A stretch of DNA of 64,000 nucleotides from Cystobacter fuscus DSM 2262 (GTDB lineage: Bacteria > Myxococcota > Myxococcia > Myxococcales > Myxococcaceae): assembly GCF_000335475.2 (NCBI RefSeq), contig NZ_ANAH02000066.1, forward strand, positions 248,001-312,000. The letters run 5' to 3'. The notes under the pieces were generated by a model, which ran no database searches, was not told the DNA's origin, and was given only the letters and a program-made list of their open reading frames with translations. The position numbers and the translations under genes are program-made. Below, piece after piece: positions 33,479 through 42,525 of this stretch (within the stretch, counting starts at the first letter, position 1; each line of letters opens with the position of its first letter).

Positions 33479-34780
33479 ATGACGACACTCGGATCCACTG
33501 ACGCGAGCCGTTGGGTGGCGGGGTGGATCCCCCTGCCCGCGGTGGATCCGCTCGCCGGAGCGGAAGCGTTCGGAGAGCCGTCCGTGTACTGGGAGCGGCC
33601 GCTCGTGCGCGAGGCGGCGGCGGGCTGGGGCGAGGCGGGCGCGAGGGAGGCCACGAACGCGGCGGGGGCCCAGGCGGTGTTGAAGGAGCTGTCGGCACCG
33701 GACTCGGTGCGCTGGCTGGAGGCGCCGCCCCCCGAGCTTCCCGGGCCCTGGTTCGGGGGCATGCGCTTCTCGGCGAGCGGGCAGGACGCGGGGTGGAGTC
33801 CGTTCGGCTTCGGCCGGTGGACGCTGCCCGAGACGTTGGTGTGGCGCACGGAGAAGGGGCTCGCGTTGGCGGTTTTCGCGCCCGAGGGGCCCGGAGCCGA
33901 GGATCGGGTGCGCTCGCGGCTGTCGCGCATGGGCTCGGTTTTTCCCTCCAGCTACCGGCATCCGCGGGGCACGCCCCAGACGCTGCGTGTGTCCTCGCCC
34001 CGGCCGGACTTCGAGGCGCGGGTGGAGCGCGCGGTGGAGGCCATCCGCGCGGGCAACCTGCTCAAGGTGGTGCTGGCGCGGGCGGTGGAGGTGGAGGCCG
34101 AGCACGACTTCGACCGGGTGGACACGCTGGCGCGGCTGCGCGAGCAGAACCCGCGCTGTGCCACCTTCCTCTTCCAGGCTCCGGAGGGCACGGCCTTCCT
34201 GGGCGCCACGCCGGAAACGCTCTGTCGGCTGGAGGGTCGCCAGCTGGAGACAGAGGCGCTCGCCGGCTCCGCCGCTCCCGCGCGCTCCGGAGAGCTGGAG
34301 TCGAGCGACAAGGATCAGCGGGAGCACCAGGCGGTGGTGCGCTACATCCTCGAGACGCTCCAGCCCCTGGCCGAGCGGATCGAGTCGGACCGGGAGCCCG
34401 CGTTGTTGCCCTTGAAGAACGTGGTGCACCTGCGCACGGGCATCCGCGCCACGCTGCGCGAGGGAGTGGGAGTGGCCGAGCTGGTGGCGGCCCTGCAACC
34501 CACGCCCGCGGTGGGCGGCACGCCCCAGGCGCTCGCCCTGGAGTTCATCGCCGCGCACGAGTCGCTGGACCGGGGCTGGTACACGGGGCCGGTTGGTTGG
34601 GTGGGTCCCGGGCGGGCCCACCAGGTGGTCGCGCTGCGCTCGGCCCGGGTGAAGGCCCGCCAGGCACGGCTTTTCGTGGGGGCTGGTATCGTGGCGGGCT
34701 CGCGCGCCGAGGCGGAGTGGCACGAGACGGAGATGAAGGGACTGGCGATGCTGCGGGCGCTCGGAGGCGGACATGTTTGA
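33479..34780 (+). CDS. menF: Isochorismate synthase (menaquinone-type)
   Basis: 433 aa chorismate-binding enzyme with the conserved core: FEARVERAVEAIRAGNLLKVVLAR, FLGATPETLCRLEG, ETEALAGSAAPA, DKDQREHQAVV and AAHESLDRGWYTGPVGW, plus the C-terminal AGIVAGSRAEAEWHETEMK. It converts chorismate to isochorismate and starts menaquinone synthesis. The ATG is the first codon of the operon and is divergent from menG. Anthranilate or salicylate synthase functions are less likely because the whole men set follows. Confidence 0.93.
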   Translation: MTTLGSTDASRWVAGWIPLPAVDPLAGAEAFGEPSVYWERPLVREAAAGWGEAGAREATNAAGAQAVLKELSAPDSVRWLEAPPPELPGPWFGGMRFSASGQDAGWSPFGFGRWTLPETLVWRTEKGLALAVFAPEGPGAEDRVRSRLSRMGSVFPSSYRHPRGTPQTLRVSSPRPDFEARVERAVEAIRAGNLLKVVLARAVEVEAEHDFDRVDTLARLREQNPRCATFLFQAPEGTAFLGATPETLCRLEGRQLETEALAGSAAPARSGELESSDKDQREHQAVVRYILETLQPLAERIESDREPALLPLKNVVHLRTGIRATLREGVGVAELVAALQPTPAVGGTPQALALEFIAAHESLDRGWYTGPVGWVGPGRAHQVVALRSARVKARQARLFVGAGIVAGSRAEAEWHETEMKGLAMLRALGGGHV

Positions 34781-36542
34781 CGCCCACGTGAATCAACTCT
34801 GGGCCCGGGCCCTCGTGGAGGAGCTGGTGCGGGGCGGGGTGAGGCACGCCGTGGTGTGTCCGGGCTCGCGCTCCTCTCCGCTGGCGCACGCGTGCGCCAT
34901 GGCCGAGGGTCTGCGCACCTGGTCCGTCATCGACGAGCGCAGCGCGGGCTTCTTCGCCCTGGGCATGGCCAAGCAGTCGCGCGTGCCGGTGGTGCTGGTG
35001 GCCACGAGCGGCACGGCGGGCGCGCACTTCTATCCGGCGATCATCGAGGCCTTCATGTCGCAGGTGCCGCTGGTGGTGCTCACCGCGGACCGGCCCCTGG
35101 AGTTGCAGGGCTGGGGAGCGCCCCAGACGGTGCCCCAGGCGCGCATGTTCGGGGAGTTCTCCCGGCTGTTCGCGGACGTGGGTCTGCCGGAGTCGGAGGA
35201 CGTGGCGCTCGTGCACCTGCGCGCCACGGTGGCCCGGGCGGTGGGCGTGGCCGTGCGTGCGCCCCGGGGCGCGGTGCACCTCAACGTGCCGTTTCGCGAG
35301 CCCCTGGCGCCCGTTCCCGGTGATTCCGCCGCGACGCACCTGTCCCCGCTCGCCCGGGAGGGGCGGCCGGGCGCACCGCTCACGCGCATCAGCCCGCCGG
35401 TGCGCCAGCCCGATCCACTGACGCTGGCGGCGGTGCGCGCGCGCGCGGCCGCCACCGAGCGGGGCGTCATCGTCTGCGGCCCCCGGGACGAGAACGACGG
35501 CTTCGCGGAGGCCATCGCCTCGCTGGCCGAGGCCACGGGCTATCCGGTGCTGGCCGAGGCCACGTCGCAGGCTCGCTATGGAGGGGGGCCCCTCACGCTG
35601 TCGCTCTACGACGCGATGTTGCGGCACGAGCCCTTCGCGCGCGCCCACCGGCCGGAGCTGGTGCTGCGCTTTGGCGGCGGGCTCACGCCCAAGGCGCCCC
35701 AGGCGTGGCTCGACAGCTCGGACGCGGAGGTGGTGCTCTTCAGTGACGAGGGCGCGCTGTTCGATCCCTCGCACCGCTCCGCGCGCGTGGTGGAGGGCTC
35801 GGCGGTGGCGGCGTGCGAGTCGCTCGGCAAGGGGTTGTCGCGAGGACTGGGTCCCTGGGCGCGCGGCTTCCTGTGGGCCGAGCAGTGGTGCCGGGCGGCG
35901 CTGGAGTCGGCCTTCTCGGAGGACGCGACGCTCTCGGAGATGCGGCTCGCCCATGAGGTGGTGGCGGTGTTGCCGGACGGGGCGAACCTCTTCGTGTCCA
36001 GCAGCATGCCCATCCGGGACGTGGATGCGTTCGCGCCCTCGGCGGGTCGCCGTCTCCGGGTGCTGGCCAACCGGGGCGCCAATGGCATCGACGGCATCGT
36101 CTCGAGCGCGCTCGGGATGGCGGCGGCCTCGGGGCGGCCCACGGTGTTGCTCACGGGAGACCTGGCCCTGCTGCACGACATGGGCGGCCTGCTGCTGGCG
36201 CGCCGCAACGCCGTGCCCCTGACGGTGGTGGTGGTGAACAACGATGGGGGAGGCATCTTCTCCTTCCTGCCCATCGCCCAGGCCGAGGGCGCGCGCGCGC
36301 ACTACGAGGCCCTGTGGGGCACCCCCCACGGCATGGACTTCTCGCACGCCGCCGCGCTCTACCAGGCGCGCTACCGGCGGGTGGAGTCGCCCGCGGCGCT
36401 GCGCTCGGCGGTGGCCGAGGGGCTCAAGGGCGGGTTGAACCTCATCGAGGTCCAGGTGAGGGATCGCGCGAGGAACGTGGAGTCGCACCGGCAGCTGTTC
36501 GCGAGGATGGCCGCCGCACTGGGAGAGGGCCCATGGCTCTGA
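34773..36542 (+). CDS. menD: SEPHCHC synthase
   Basis: 589 aa ThDP-dependent enzyme joining isochorismate and 2-oxoglutarate. N-terminal VCPGSRSSPLAHAC (MenD signature), IDERSAGFFALGMAKQSR containing the cofactor-activating Glu, and PP-domain GDLALLHDMGGLL and NNDGGGIFSFLP. It overlaps menF by 8 bp and menH by 10 bp. Confidence 0.95.
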   Translation: MFDAHVNQLWARALVEELVRGGVRHAVVCPGSRSSPLAHACAMAEGLRTWSVIDERSAGFFALGMAKQSRVPVVLVATSGTAGAHFYPAIIEAFMSQVPLVVLTADRPLELQGWGAPQTVPQARMFGEFSRLFADVGLPESEDVALVHLRATVARAVGVAVRAPRGAVHLNVPFREPLAPVPGDSAATHLSPLAREGRPGAPLTRISPPVRQPDPLTLAAVRARAAATERGVIVCGPRDENDGFAEAIASLAEATGYPVLAEATSQARYGGGPLTLSLYDAMLRHEPFARAHRPELVLRFGGGLTPKAPQAWLDSSDAEVVLFSDEGALFDPSHRSARVVEGSAVAACESLGKGLSRGLGPWARGFLWAEQWCRAALESAFSEDATLSEMRLAHEVVAVLPDGANLFVSSSMPIRDVDAFAPSAGRRLRVLANRGANGIDGIVSSALGMAAASGRPTVLLTGDLALLHDMGGLLLARRNAVPLTVVVVNNDGGGIFSFLPIAQAEGARAHYEALWGTPHGMDFSHAAALYQARYRRVESPAALRSAVAEGLKGGLNLIEVQVRDRARNVESHRQLFARMAAALGEGPWL

Positions 36543-37432
36543 AGCTGGCGTATGAGACGTGGGGAGAGGGGGCGCACCCCCTTCTCCTCGTGCACGGGTT
36601 CACGGGGAACCGCACGTCGTTCGATCACCTGCGTTCCTCTTGGAGCCCGCACGTCAAGGCCATCGTGGTGGAGCTGCCGGGGCACGGGCAGACGCCGCTG
36701 CCCACGCGCCCCGGACGCGAGGGCTTCCTGGAGACGCTCGACGCGCTCTACGCGGTGCTCGACGAGCTGAACGTGGCGCGGACGAACCTGCTGGGCTACT
36801 CGCAGGGGGCGCGCTTCGCCCTGGCGGCGGTGATGCGCCGGCCCGAGCGCTTCACGCGGCTCATCATGGAGAGCGGCTCGCCGGGGCTGCACCGCCGGCA
36901 GCACCGCACGGAGCGGCGGGTGAAGGACAGTGAGCTGGCGCTCTTCCTGCGGCAGAAGGGGCTCACGGCGTTCATGGACTACTGGGAGTCGCTGCCGCTG
37001 TTCGCGGGGTTGCAGCGCCTGCCCGAGGAGATGCGCGTGGCCCTGCGGGCCCGTCGGCTGGCGAACACGGCCGAGGGGTTGGCTGGGGCGCTGGAGTGCC
37101 TGGGCCTGGGCGTGCAGCCGGACTACTGGCCGGAGCTGCAACGCCAGCGGCTGCCCACGCTGCTGCTCACGGGCGCGCTGGACGAGAAGTTCACCCTGAC
37201 GGCGCGGCGGATGGCGGAGGAGCTGCCGGTGGTCTACCGCCGCGCGTTCGAGGGGTGCACCCACGCGCCGCACCTGGAAGTGCCCGAGGAGTTCGCCCAG
37301 GAGGTGCTCTCCTTCATCCGCACGCCCTGGTACGAGTCCCCCGAGTTCGAGAGCACGGGGGCCGATGCGAGCCCGGCGCCGATCGCCACCGTGGAGCCCT
37401 CCCTGTCCAAGAAGTCCCAGCCCACCCCATGA
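36533..37432 (+). CDS. menH: SHCHC synthase (alpha/beta-hydrolase)
   Basis: 299 aa alpha/beta hydrolase: oxyanion HGFTGN, nucleophile elbow GYSQGAR, acid D in GALDEKF, and His in GCTHAPHLEVPEEF. The position between menD and menA supports the role of eliminating pyruvate to give SHCHC. ATG 36533 lies within the end of menD; the last 30 residues, after residue ~265, are a loose Ser/Pro-rich tail. Confidence 0.9.
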   Translation: MALKLAYETWGEGAHPLLLVHGFTGNRTSFDHLRSSWSPHVKAIVVELPGHGQTPLPTRPGREGFLETLDALYAVLDELNVARTNLLGYSQGARFALAAVMRRPERFTRLIMESGSPGLHRRQHRTERRVKDSELALFLRQKGLTAFMDYWESLPLFAGLQRLPEEMRVALRARRLANTAEGLAGALECLGLGVQPDYWPELQRQRLPTLLLTGALDEKFTLTARRMAEELPVVYRRAFEGCTHAPHLEVPEEFAQEVLSFIRTPWYESPEFESTGADASPAPIATVEPSLSKKSQPTP

Positions 37433-38340
37433 ACGCGATTGCTCCCGCGGTGCAGGCGCCTCGCCCCACCTTGAAGACGTGGTTGATGGCCGCCCGGCCC
37501 AAGACGCTCACGGCGGCGCTGGTGCCGGTGATGGTGGGCACGGCGCTCGCGTATGGACTGGGTGTGGGCCGGTGGATGCCCGCGCTGGCGGCGCTCGTGG
37601 GCTCGATGTTCATCCAGGTGGGCACCAACCTGACGAACGACTACTTCGACTTCAAGAAGGGCGCGGACACGGCGGAGCGGGTGGGGCCCCAGCGGGTGAC
37701 GCAGAGCGGGCTCATCGCTCCGGGCACGGTGCTGGCGAGCGCGCTCGCGTGCTTCGGGCTGGCGGTGCTCACGGGCATCTACCTGGTGGTGGTGGGCGGC
37801 TGGCCCATCGTGGCCATCGGGCTGGCGTCGGTGCTGGCGGGCTACTCGTACACGGGCGGCCCCTTTCCCCTGGCCTACCATGGGCTCGGCGACGTGTTCG
37901 TCTTCGTGTTCTTCGGGCTGGTGGCGGTGCCGGGCACCTACTACGTGCAGGCGTTGACGGTGACGCCGGCGGCGTGGTGGGCCGCCATTCCGGTGGGGGC
38001 GATCGGCACGGCCCTGCTGGTGGTCAACAACCTGCGCGATGCGGCCACGGACGTGAAGGCGGGCAAGCGCACCCTGGTGGTGCGACTGGGCCTGCGCGCG
38101 GGACGGGCCGAGTACGTGGCGCTCCTGTCGCTCGCCTTCGTCACGCCCCTGGCGATGTGGAGCCTGGGCCTGTCGAGCCCGTGGGTGATGCTCGCGTGGC
38201 TGAGCGCGCCCCTGGCGGTGCCGCTGCTCAAGCTCGTGCTCGGGCAGGAGGGCGCGCCGCTCAACTCCGCACTGGGTGGGACGGCGAGACTCCAGCTCGT
38301 GTTCGGGTTGCTGTTCTCGGTGGGGCTGCTCCTGAGGTAG
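37429..38340 (+). CDS. menA: 1,4-dihydroxy-2-naphthoate polyprenyltransferase
   Basis: 303 aa membrane prenyltransferase, about eight transmembrane segments. First Asp motif NDYFDFKKGAD, second NNLRDAATDVKAGKRTLVVRLG, as in MenA. It prenylates DHNA with the polyprenyl diphosphate tail. The start overlaps the menH stop by ATGA. Confidence 0.93.
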   Translation: MNAIAPAVQAPRPTLKTWLMAARPKTLTAALVPVMVGTALAYGLGVGRWMPALAALVGSMFIQVGTNLTNDYFDFKKGADTAERVGPQRVTQSGLIAPGTVLASALACFGLAVLTGIYLVVVGGWPIVAIGLASVLAGYSYTGGPFPLAYHGLGDVFVFVFFGLVAVPGTYYVQALTVTPAAWWAAIPVGAIGTALLVVNNLRDAATDVKAGKRTLVVRLGLRAGRAEYVALLSLAFVTPLAMWSLGLSSPWVMLAWLSAPLAVPLLKLVLGQEGAPLNSALGGTARLQLVFGLLFSVGLLLR

Positions 38341-38345
38341 GCGCG

Positions 38346-39419
38346 ATGCGCATCGTGGAAGCGAGCCTCGAGCGGTTGCGCCTGGAGATGGTGCGGCCGC
38401 TGAGGACGGCGGCGGGCGTCTACGCAGCCCGCGAGGGCTTCGTGGTGCGGCTGGTGGACGACTCGGGGCGGGTGGGGTGGGGCGAGGCGATGCCCCTGGC
38501 GGAGTTCGGCACGGAGACACCGGAGGCGTGCGAGCGGGTGTTGACCGCGCTGCTTCCGGGGCTGCGAGACGCGGCGGGCCCGCCTCTTCCCGGGCCCTGG
38601 GCGGAAGGTGGCGAGGAGCGCTTCCCCGCGAATCACCCCGCGGCCCGGCATGCGCTGGAGCAGGCGTGTCTGGATCTCCTGGCGCAACGGCGAGGGCTTC
38701 CCCTGAGCCAGCTCCTGTCGTCGGGAGCGCGTGCGGAGGTCCACGTCAACGCGCTGCTGGGCGCCGCGTCCCCCGAGGAGCTGGTGCACGAGGCGCGGCG
38801 GGCGGTGGCCGAGGGGTATGAAACGCTGAAGCTCAAGGTGGCGGGCCGCCCGGTGGAGGAGGACGCCACGCGGTTGTTGGCGGTGCGCGGGGTGGCGGGG
38901 GCGGCGCGGGTGCGGATCGACGCGAATGGCGGGTGGACGGAGCCGGAGGCGGAGCGCGCGTTGGCGGTGTTGGGCTCGGAGGGCATCGAGCTGTGCGAGC
39001 AGCCCGTGGCGGCCGAGGCGCTCGAGGCCCTGTGCCGGCTGGCCGCGCGGGCGCCGTGTCCCCTGGCGGCGGATGAGTCCCTGACGCTGCCCGGGGCCGC
39101 CCGGAAGCTCCTGAGTTCCGCGCCCACGGTGCGCGTGCTCGTGCTCAAGCCCATGGTGCTCGGAGGACTGTTGCCCACGCTCGCTCTGGCGCGCGAGGCG
39201 GCCCGCCAGGGCGTGGACACCTATGTGACGAGCTCGCTCGATGGGGTGATCGCCCGGGCGGGCGCCGCGCATCTGGCGGCGGCGTTGCCGTCGGGGCGAT
39301 ATGCCTCGGGGCTCGGCGTGGGGCACCTGTTCCAGAACGAGCCGGACCTCCACCCATTCCGCCCGCTCCGGGGCCGCATCCTGCTGCCGCGGACACCGGG
39401 CCAGGGAGTGCATTCATGA
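38346..39419 (+). CDS. menC: o-Succinylbenzoate synthase
   Basis: 357 aa enolase-superfamily member. Lys pair in TLKLKVAG, metal ligands in RIDANGGW (Asp), ELCEQP (Glu) and LAADESL (Asp), and a C-terminal Lys in VLVLKPMVLGG. It dehydrates SHCHC to OSB. ATG 38346 is 5 bp after the menA stop; the stop overlaps menE by ATGA. Confidence 0.93.
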   Translation: MRIVEASLERLRLEMVRPLRTAAGVYAAREGFVVRLVDDSGRVGWGEAMPLAEFGTETPEACERVLTALLPGLRDAAGPPLPGPWAEGGEERFPANHPAARHALEQACLDLLAQRRGLPLSQLLSSGARAEVHVNALLGAASPEELVHEARRAVAEGYETLKLKVAGRPVEEDATRLLAVRGVAGAARVRIDANGGWTEPEAERALAVLGSEGIELCEQPVAAEALEALCRLAARAPCPLAADESLTLPGAARKLLSSAPTVRVLVLKPMVLGGLLPTLALAREAARQGVDTYVTSSLDGVIARAGAAHLAAALPSGRYASGLGVGHLFQNEPDLHPFRPLRGRILLPRTPGQGVHS

Positions 39420-40858
39420 AGGGCTCATGTCCCATCCGGGCCGGCGCACGGACGCGTCCGGACGCGCTGGCGCTCACGTTCGCGGGCCGGCACTGGACGT
39501 ACGCGGAGATGGACACCGAGGTGGGCCGGTGGGTGGCCGCGCTCCGGGCTCGCGGCGTGGGGCCGGGAGAGCGCGTGGGGGTGCTGTCGACGAACCACGT
39601 GGCACTGGCGCACCTCTTCTTCGCGCTCGGCCGGGTGGGAGCGGTGCTGGCCCCCTTCAACGCGCGGCTCACCCCGGCGGAGTTGCGGCCCCTCGTCGAG
39701 GACGTGGCTCCCCGGCTCCTCCTGGCGCTCGAGCCCCTCCGGGCCCGCCTCCCGGACGCCGAGCCCCTGGAGTCCTTCGCGGACGCGGTGGGCGGACCCT
39801 CGCCCGAGTGCGTCGACCTGGATGACACGTCGCCCCGGGTCATCCTCTTCACCTCGGGCACCACGGGCCGGCCCAAGGGCGCGGTGATCACGGAGGGCAA
39901 CTTCCGGGCGTCCGCGCGCTGCTCCGCGGCGAACCTGGGCGCGCACCCGGCGCCGCGCTGGCTGGGCACGCTGCCGCTCTTCCACGTGGGGGGCCTCGCG
40001 ATGCTCACGCGCACCGCCTACGACGGGGGCTGTCTGGTGCTGCGCGAGCGCTTCGCGGTGGACGACACCAACCGGGCGCTCGACGAGGAGGGCGTCACCC
40101 ACGCGAGCTTCGTGGCCACGACATTGGAGCAGGTGCTGGAGGCGCGCGGGGACAGGCCGGTGCCCGCCTCGTTCCGCCATTCGTTGATCGGCGGCGGGCC
40201 GGTGCCGGCGCCCCTGCTCGCGAGGGCGAGGGCGGCCGGACTCGGTCCCCTGCAGACCTACGGGCTGACGGAGGCCTGTTCCCAGGTGGCCACCGAGCGT
40301 CCGGACGAGGCGGATGGGCTCACGGCGGGCCGGGCGCTGCCGGGGCTGGAGGTGCGCGTCGTGGGGCCCTCGGGCGAGCCCCTCGAGGTGGGCGCGGAGG
40401 GGGACATCGAGGTGCGCGGTCCCACGGTGATGGTCGGCTACCTGAACCGGCCCGAGGCCACGCACGAGGCGCTGCGGGACGGCTGGTTGCGCACGAAGGA
40501 CGTGGGGCGGCTGGACGCGCGGGGGCGGCTCACGGTGCTGTCGCGGCGCACGGATCTGATCCTCCGGGGCGGCGAGAACATCTACCCGGCCGAGGTGGAG
40601 AAGGTTCTGGCCGACCATCCGTCGGTGCGGGAGGTGGCGGTGGTGGGCGTGCCGGACACGCGCTGGGGCGAGGTGCCGGTGGCCTTCGTGGTGGTGCGCG
40701 CGGGCGCAGGGCTTCCCGAGGAGCTCGGTTCGTGGTGCCGCGGCTCGCTGGCGGGCTTCAAGGTCCCCGCGCGCTTCCTCGCCATCGACGCCCTGCCACG
40801 CAATGCGTTGGGCAAGGTGGAGCGCACGGTGCTGCGCGAGCGGGCGCGGGGGGCGTGA
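39416..40858 (+). CDS. menE: o-Succinylbenzoate-CoA ligase
   Basis: 480 aa ANL adenylate-forming enzyme with TSGTTGRPKGA (P-loop), YGLTEACSQ, GWLRTKDVGRLD, and the hinge/C-terminal RRTDLILRGGENIYPAEVE and Lys in NALGKVER. It makes OSB-CoA, which MenB would cyclise. Last gene of the men operon; menB and the DHNA-CoA thioesterase are not adjacent. Confidence 0.93.
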   Translation: MKGSCPIRAGARTRPDALALTFAGRHWTYAEMDTEVGRWVAALRARGVGPGERVGVLSTNHVALAHLFFALGRVGAVLAPFNARLTPAELRPLVEDVAPRLLLALEPLRARLPDAEPLESFADAVGGPSPECVDLDDTSPRVILFTSGTTGRPKGAVITEGNFRASARCSAANLGAHPAPRWLGTLPLFHVGGLAMLTRTAYDGGCLVLRERFAVDDTNRALDEEGVTHASFVATTLEQVLEARGDRPVPASFRHSLIGGGPVPAPLLARARAAGLGPLQTYGLTEACSQVATERPDEADGLTAGRALPGLEVRVVGPSGEPLEVGAEGDIEVRGPTVMVGYLNRPEATHEALRDGWLRTKDVGRLDARGRLTVLSRRTDLILRGGENIYPAEVEKVLADHPSVREVAVVGVPDTRWGEVPVAFVVVRAGAGLPEELGSWCRGSLAGFKVPARFLAIDALPRNALGKVERTVLRERARGA

Positions 40859-40859
40859 G

Positions 40860-41255
40860 TCACGCCGTGTCGTGCTGCTCTTCATCCGACATGAGCCAGC
40901 GCCGCGCCTCCTGCTCGTCCTGGAAGCGGCGCATCATGCGGTACAGGCCGCTGGCGCGCGCGATGCGGTTGAGCTGGAGCGCGGTGAGCTCGCTGTCGAC
41001 GAGCTGGGCGAGCCGCCGCATGCCCGACTCGATGGCGGTCTGTTGCCCCTGACGGAGGATCTCGGCGGCCTCGGGGGAGGCGGCCTTGAGCAGGCGCATG
41101 TCGGACAGCACCCGGATGTAGCGGCCCTGGGCGGTCAGCGTCCGGGTCGCCGCGAGCGACTCGGCGATGAACTGCCGCATCTCGTCCTCGCGGATGACGC
41201 CCTCCAGCTGCAACTCCACGAGCGCTTGGGCTTCATCGACGCGAATCCGGAACAA
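40860..41255 (-). CDS. SpoIIAA/STAS-like protein
   Basis: 131 aa from a TTG start preceded by GAGGAG 8 nt upstream; no ATG is available in frame. The fold appears to be SpoIIAA-like (residues 1-115: beta strands FRIRVDEAQALVELQLEGVI, then LTAQGRYIRVLSDMR). Such proteins are small cytoplasmic signalling or metabolite-binding proteins, often adaptors. Function unknown. It diverges from the PilT gene and overlaps the end of menE on the other strand by no bases. Confidence 0.7.
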   Translation of the reverse strand: MFRIRVDEAQALVELQLEGVIREDEMRQFIAESLAATRTLTAQGRYIRVLSDMRLLKAASPEAAEILRQGQQTAIESGMRRLAQLVDSELTALQLNRIARASGLYRMMRRFQDEQEARRWLMSDEEQHDTA

Positions 41256-41441
41256 GGATTCATCTCCTCTTGAGCAGGGGGGCGGAAGTGGACTCGTACC
41301 TGGACTCGTGCTCGCGGGCCAGGAAGAGCAAGGGGGGCGGCGGGCGCGAGGGTGGGGGGACCCAGGGCTCGTTTCGGCGGGATTTTGGCTGGTCCCTGGG
41401 GGTTGTGGCTAGACTTCGACCAACGGGAGAGCTCAACTCGC

Positions 41442-42515
41442 TTGGATCAGTCAACCCTCAACAAGTTGCTCACGGTGGGCGTGCAGAATGGCGCCTCGGA
41501 TATCCATTTCCGGCCGGGTGACCCTCCCATCTACCGGGTCAACGGGGTCCTGCGGCCCTTGAAGATGGAGAAGCTCCACCCGGATCATACCCGTCAGGTG
41601 GCGCTCCACGTCATCTCCGACCCGCTCACCAAGACGCAGCTCGACAGCCTGCAGGAGTACGACACCTCCTACGGCCTGCCGGGCGTGGCGCGCTTTCGCG
41701 TGAACATCTACCGCCAGCGCGGCACCATCGCCTGCATCCTGCGCATCATCCCGGACGAGATCCCCACCATCGACGGACTGGGGCTGCCCCAGGTGCTCAA
41801 GACGATCGCCGGCAACGAGCAGGGGCTGGTGCTCGTCACCGGGGCCGCCGGCTCGGGCAAGAGCTCCACGCTCGCGGCGATGCTCGATCACATCAACCGC
41901 ACGGAGAACCTGCACATCCTCACCATCGAGGATCCGATCGAGTTCATCCACAAGAACGTCAAGTCCTCCATCTCCCAGCGGGAGATCGGCCCGGACACGG
42001 AGAACTTCGCCATCGGGCTGCGCGCCGCGCTGAGGCAGGATCCGGACGTCATCCTCGTGGGCGAGATGCGCGACATGGAGACGGTGGACATCGCGCTCAA
42101 GGCCTCGGAGACGGGCCGGCTGGTGTTCACCTCGATGCACACGATGGACGCGCCGCGCACCATCAACCGCCTGGTGTCGGTGTTTCCCTCCGAGGAGCAG
42201 GCGATGGTGCGCATGCGTCTGGCGGACAGCCTCAAGGCGATCGTCTCGCAGCGGTTGTTGCCCCGCGCGGATGGCAAGGGGCGCACCGTGGCGCAGGAGA
42301 TCCTCGTGCAGACGCCGCAGGTGGAGCAGTTCATCCGCGAGGATCGCGCCCACGAGCTCAAGGACGTCATCGAGCATGGGGGTGAGCCGTTCGGGATGCA
42401 GACCTTCGAGCAGCACCTCAGCCAGCTCTACCAGCAGACGGCCATCACCCTGGAGACGGCCATGAGCGCGGCCCCCCGGCCGGACGAGCTGCAGCGCGTG
42501 CTCGACTCCGCCTGA
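41442..42515 (+). CDS. PilT-family twitching-motility ATPase
   Basis: 357 aa secretion ATPase: N-terminal PAS-like domain (NGASDIHFRPGDPPIYRVNG), Walker A GAAGSGKSS, Asp box ILTIEDPIEF, Walker B DPDVILVGEMRD, His box SMHTMDAPRTINRL. PilT drives pilus retraction. The start is best placed at TTG 41442, just before LDQSTLNKLLTVGVQNGAS; the GTG at 41352 adds residues with poor composition. Myxobacteria carry several PilT paralogues, so this need not be the S-motility PilT. Confidence 0.9.
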   Translation: MDQSTLNKLLTVGVQNGASDIHFRPGDPPIYRVNGVLRPLKMEKLHPDHTRQVALHVISDPLTKTQLDSLQEYDTSYGLPGVARFRVNIYRQRGTIACILRIIPDEIPTIDGLGLPQVLKTIAGNEQGLVLVTGAAGSGKSSTLAAMLDHINRTENLHILTIEDPIEFIHKNVKSSISQREIGPDTENFAIGLRAALRQDPDVILVGEMRDMETVDIALKASETGRLVFTSMHTMDAPRTINRLVSVFPSEEQAMVRMRLADSLKAIVSQRLLPRADGKGRTVAQEILVQTPQVEQFIREDRAHELKDVIEHGGEPFGMQTFEQHLSQLYQQTAITLETAMSAAPRPDELQRVLDSA

Positions 42516-42525
42516 GCCCGGGGCC

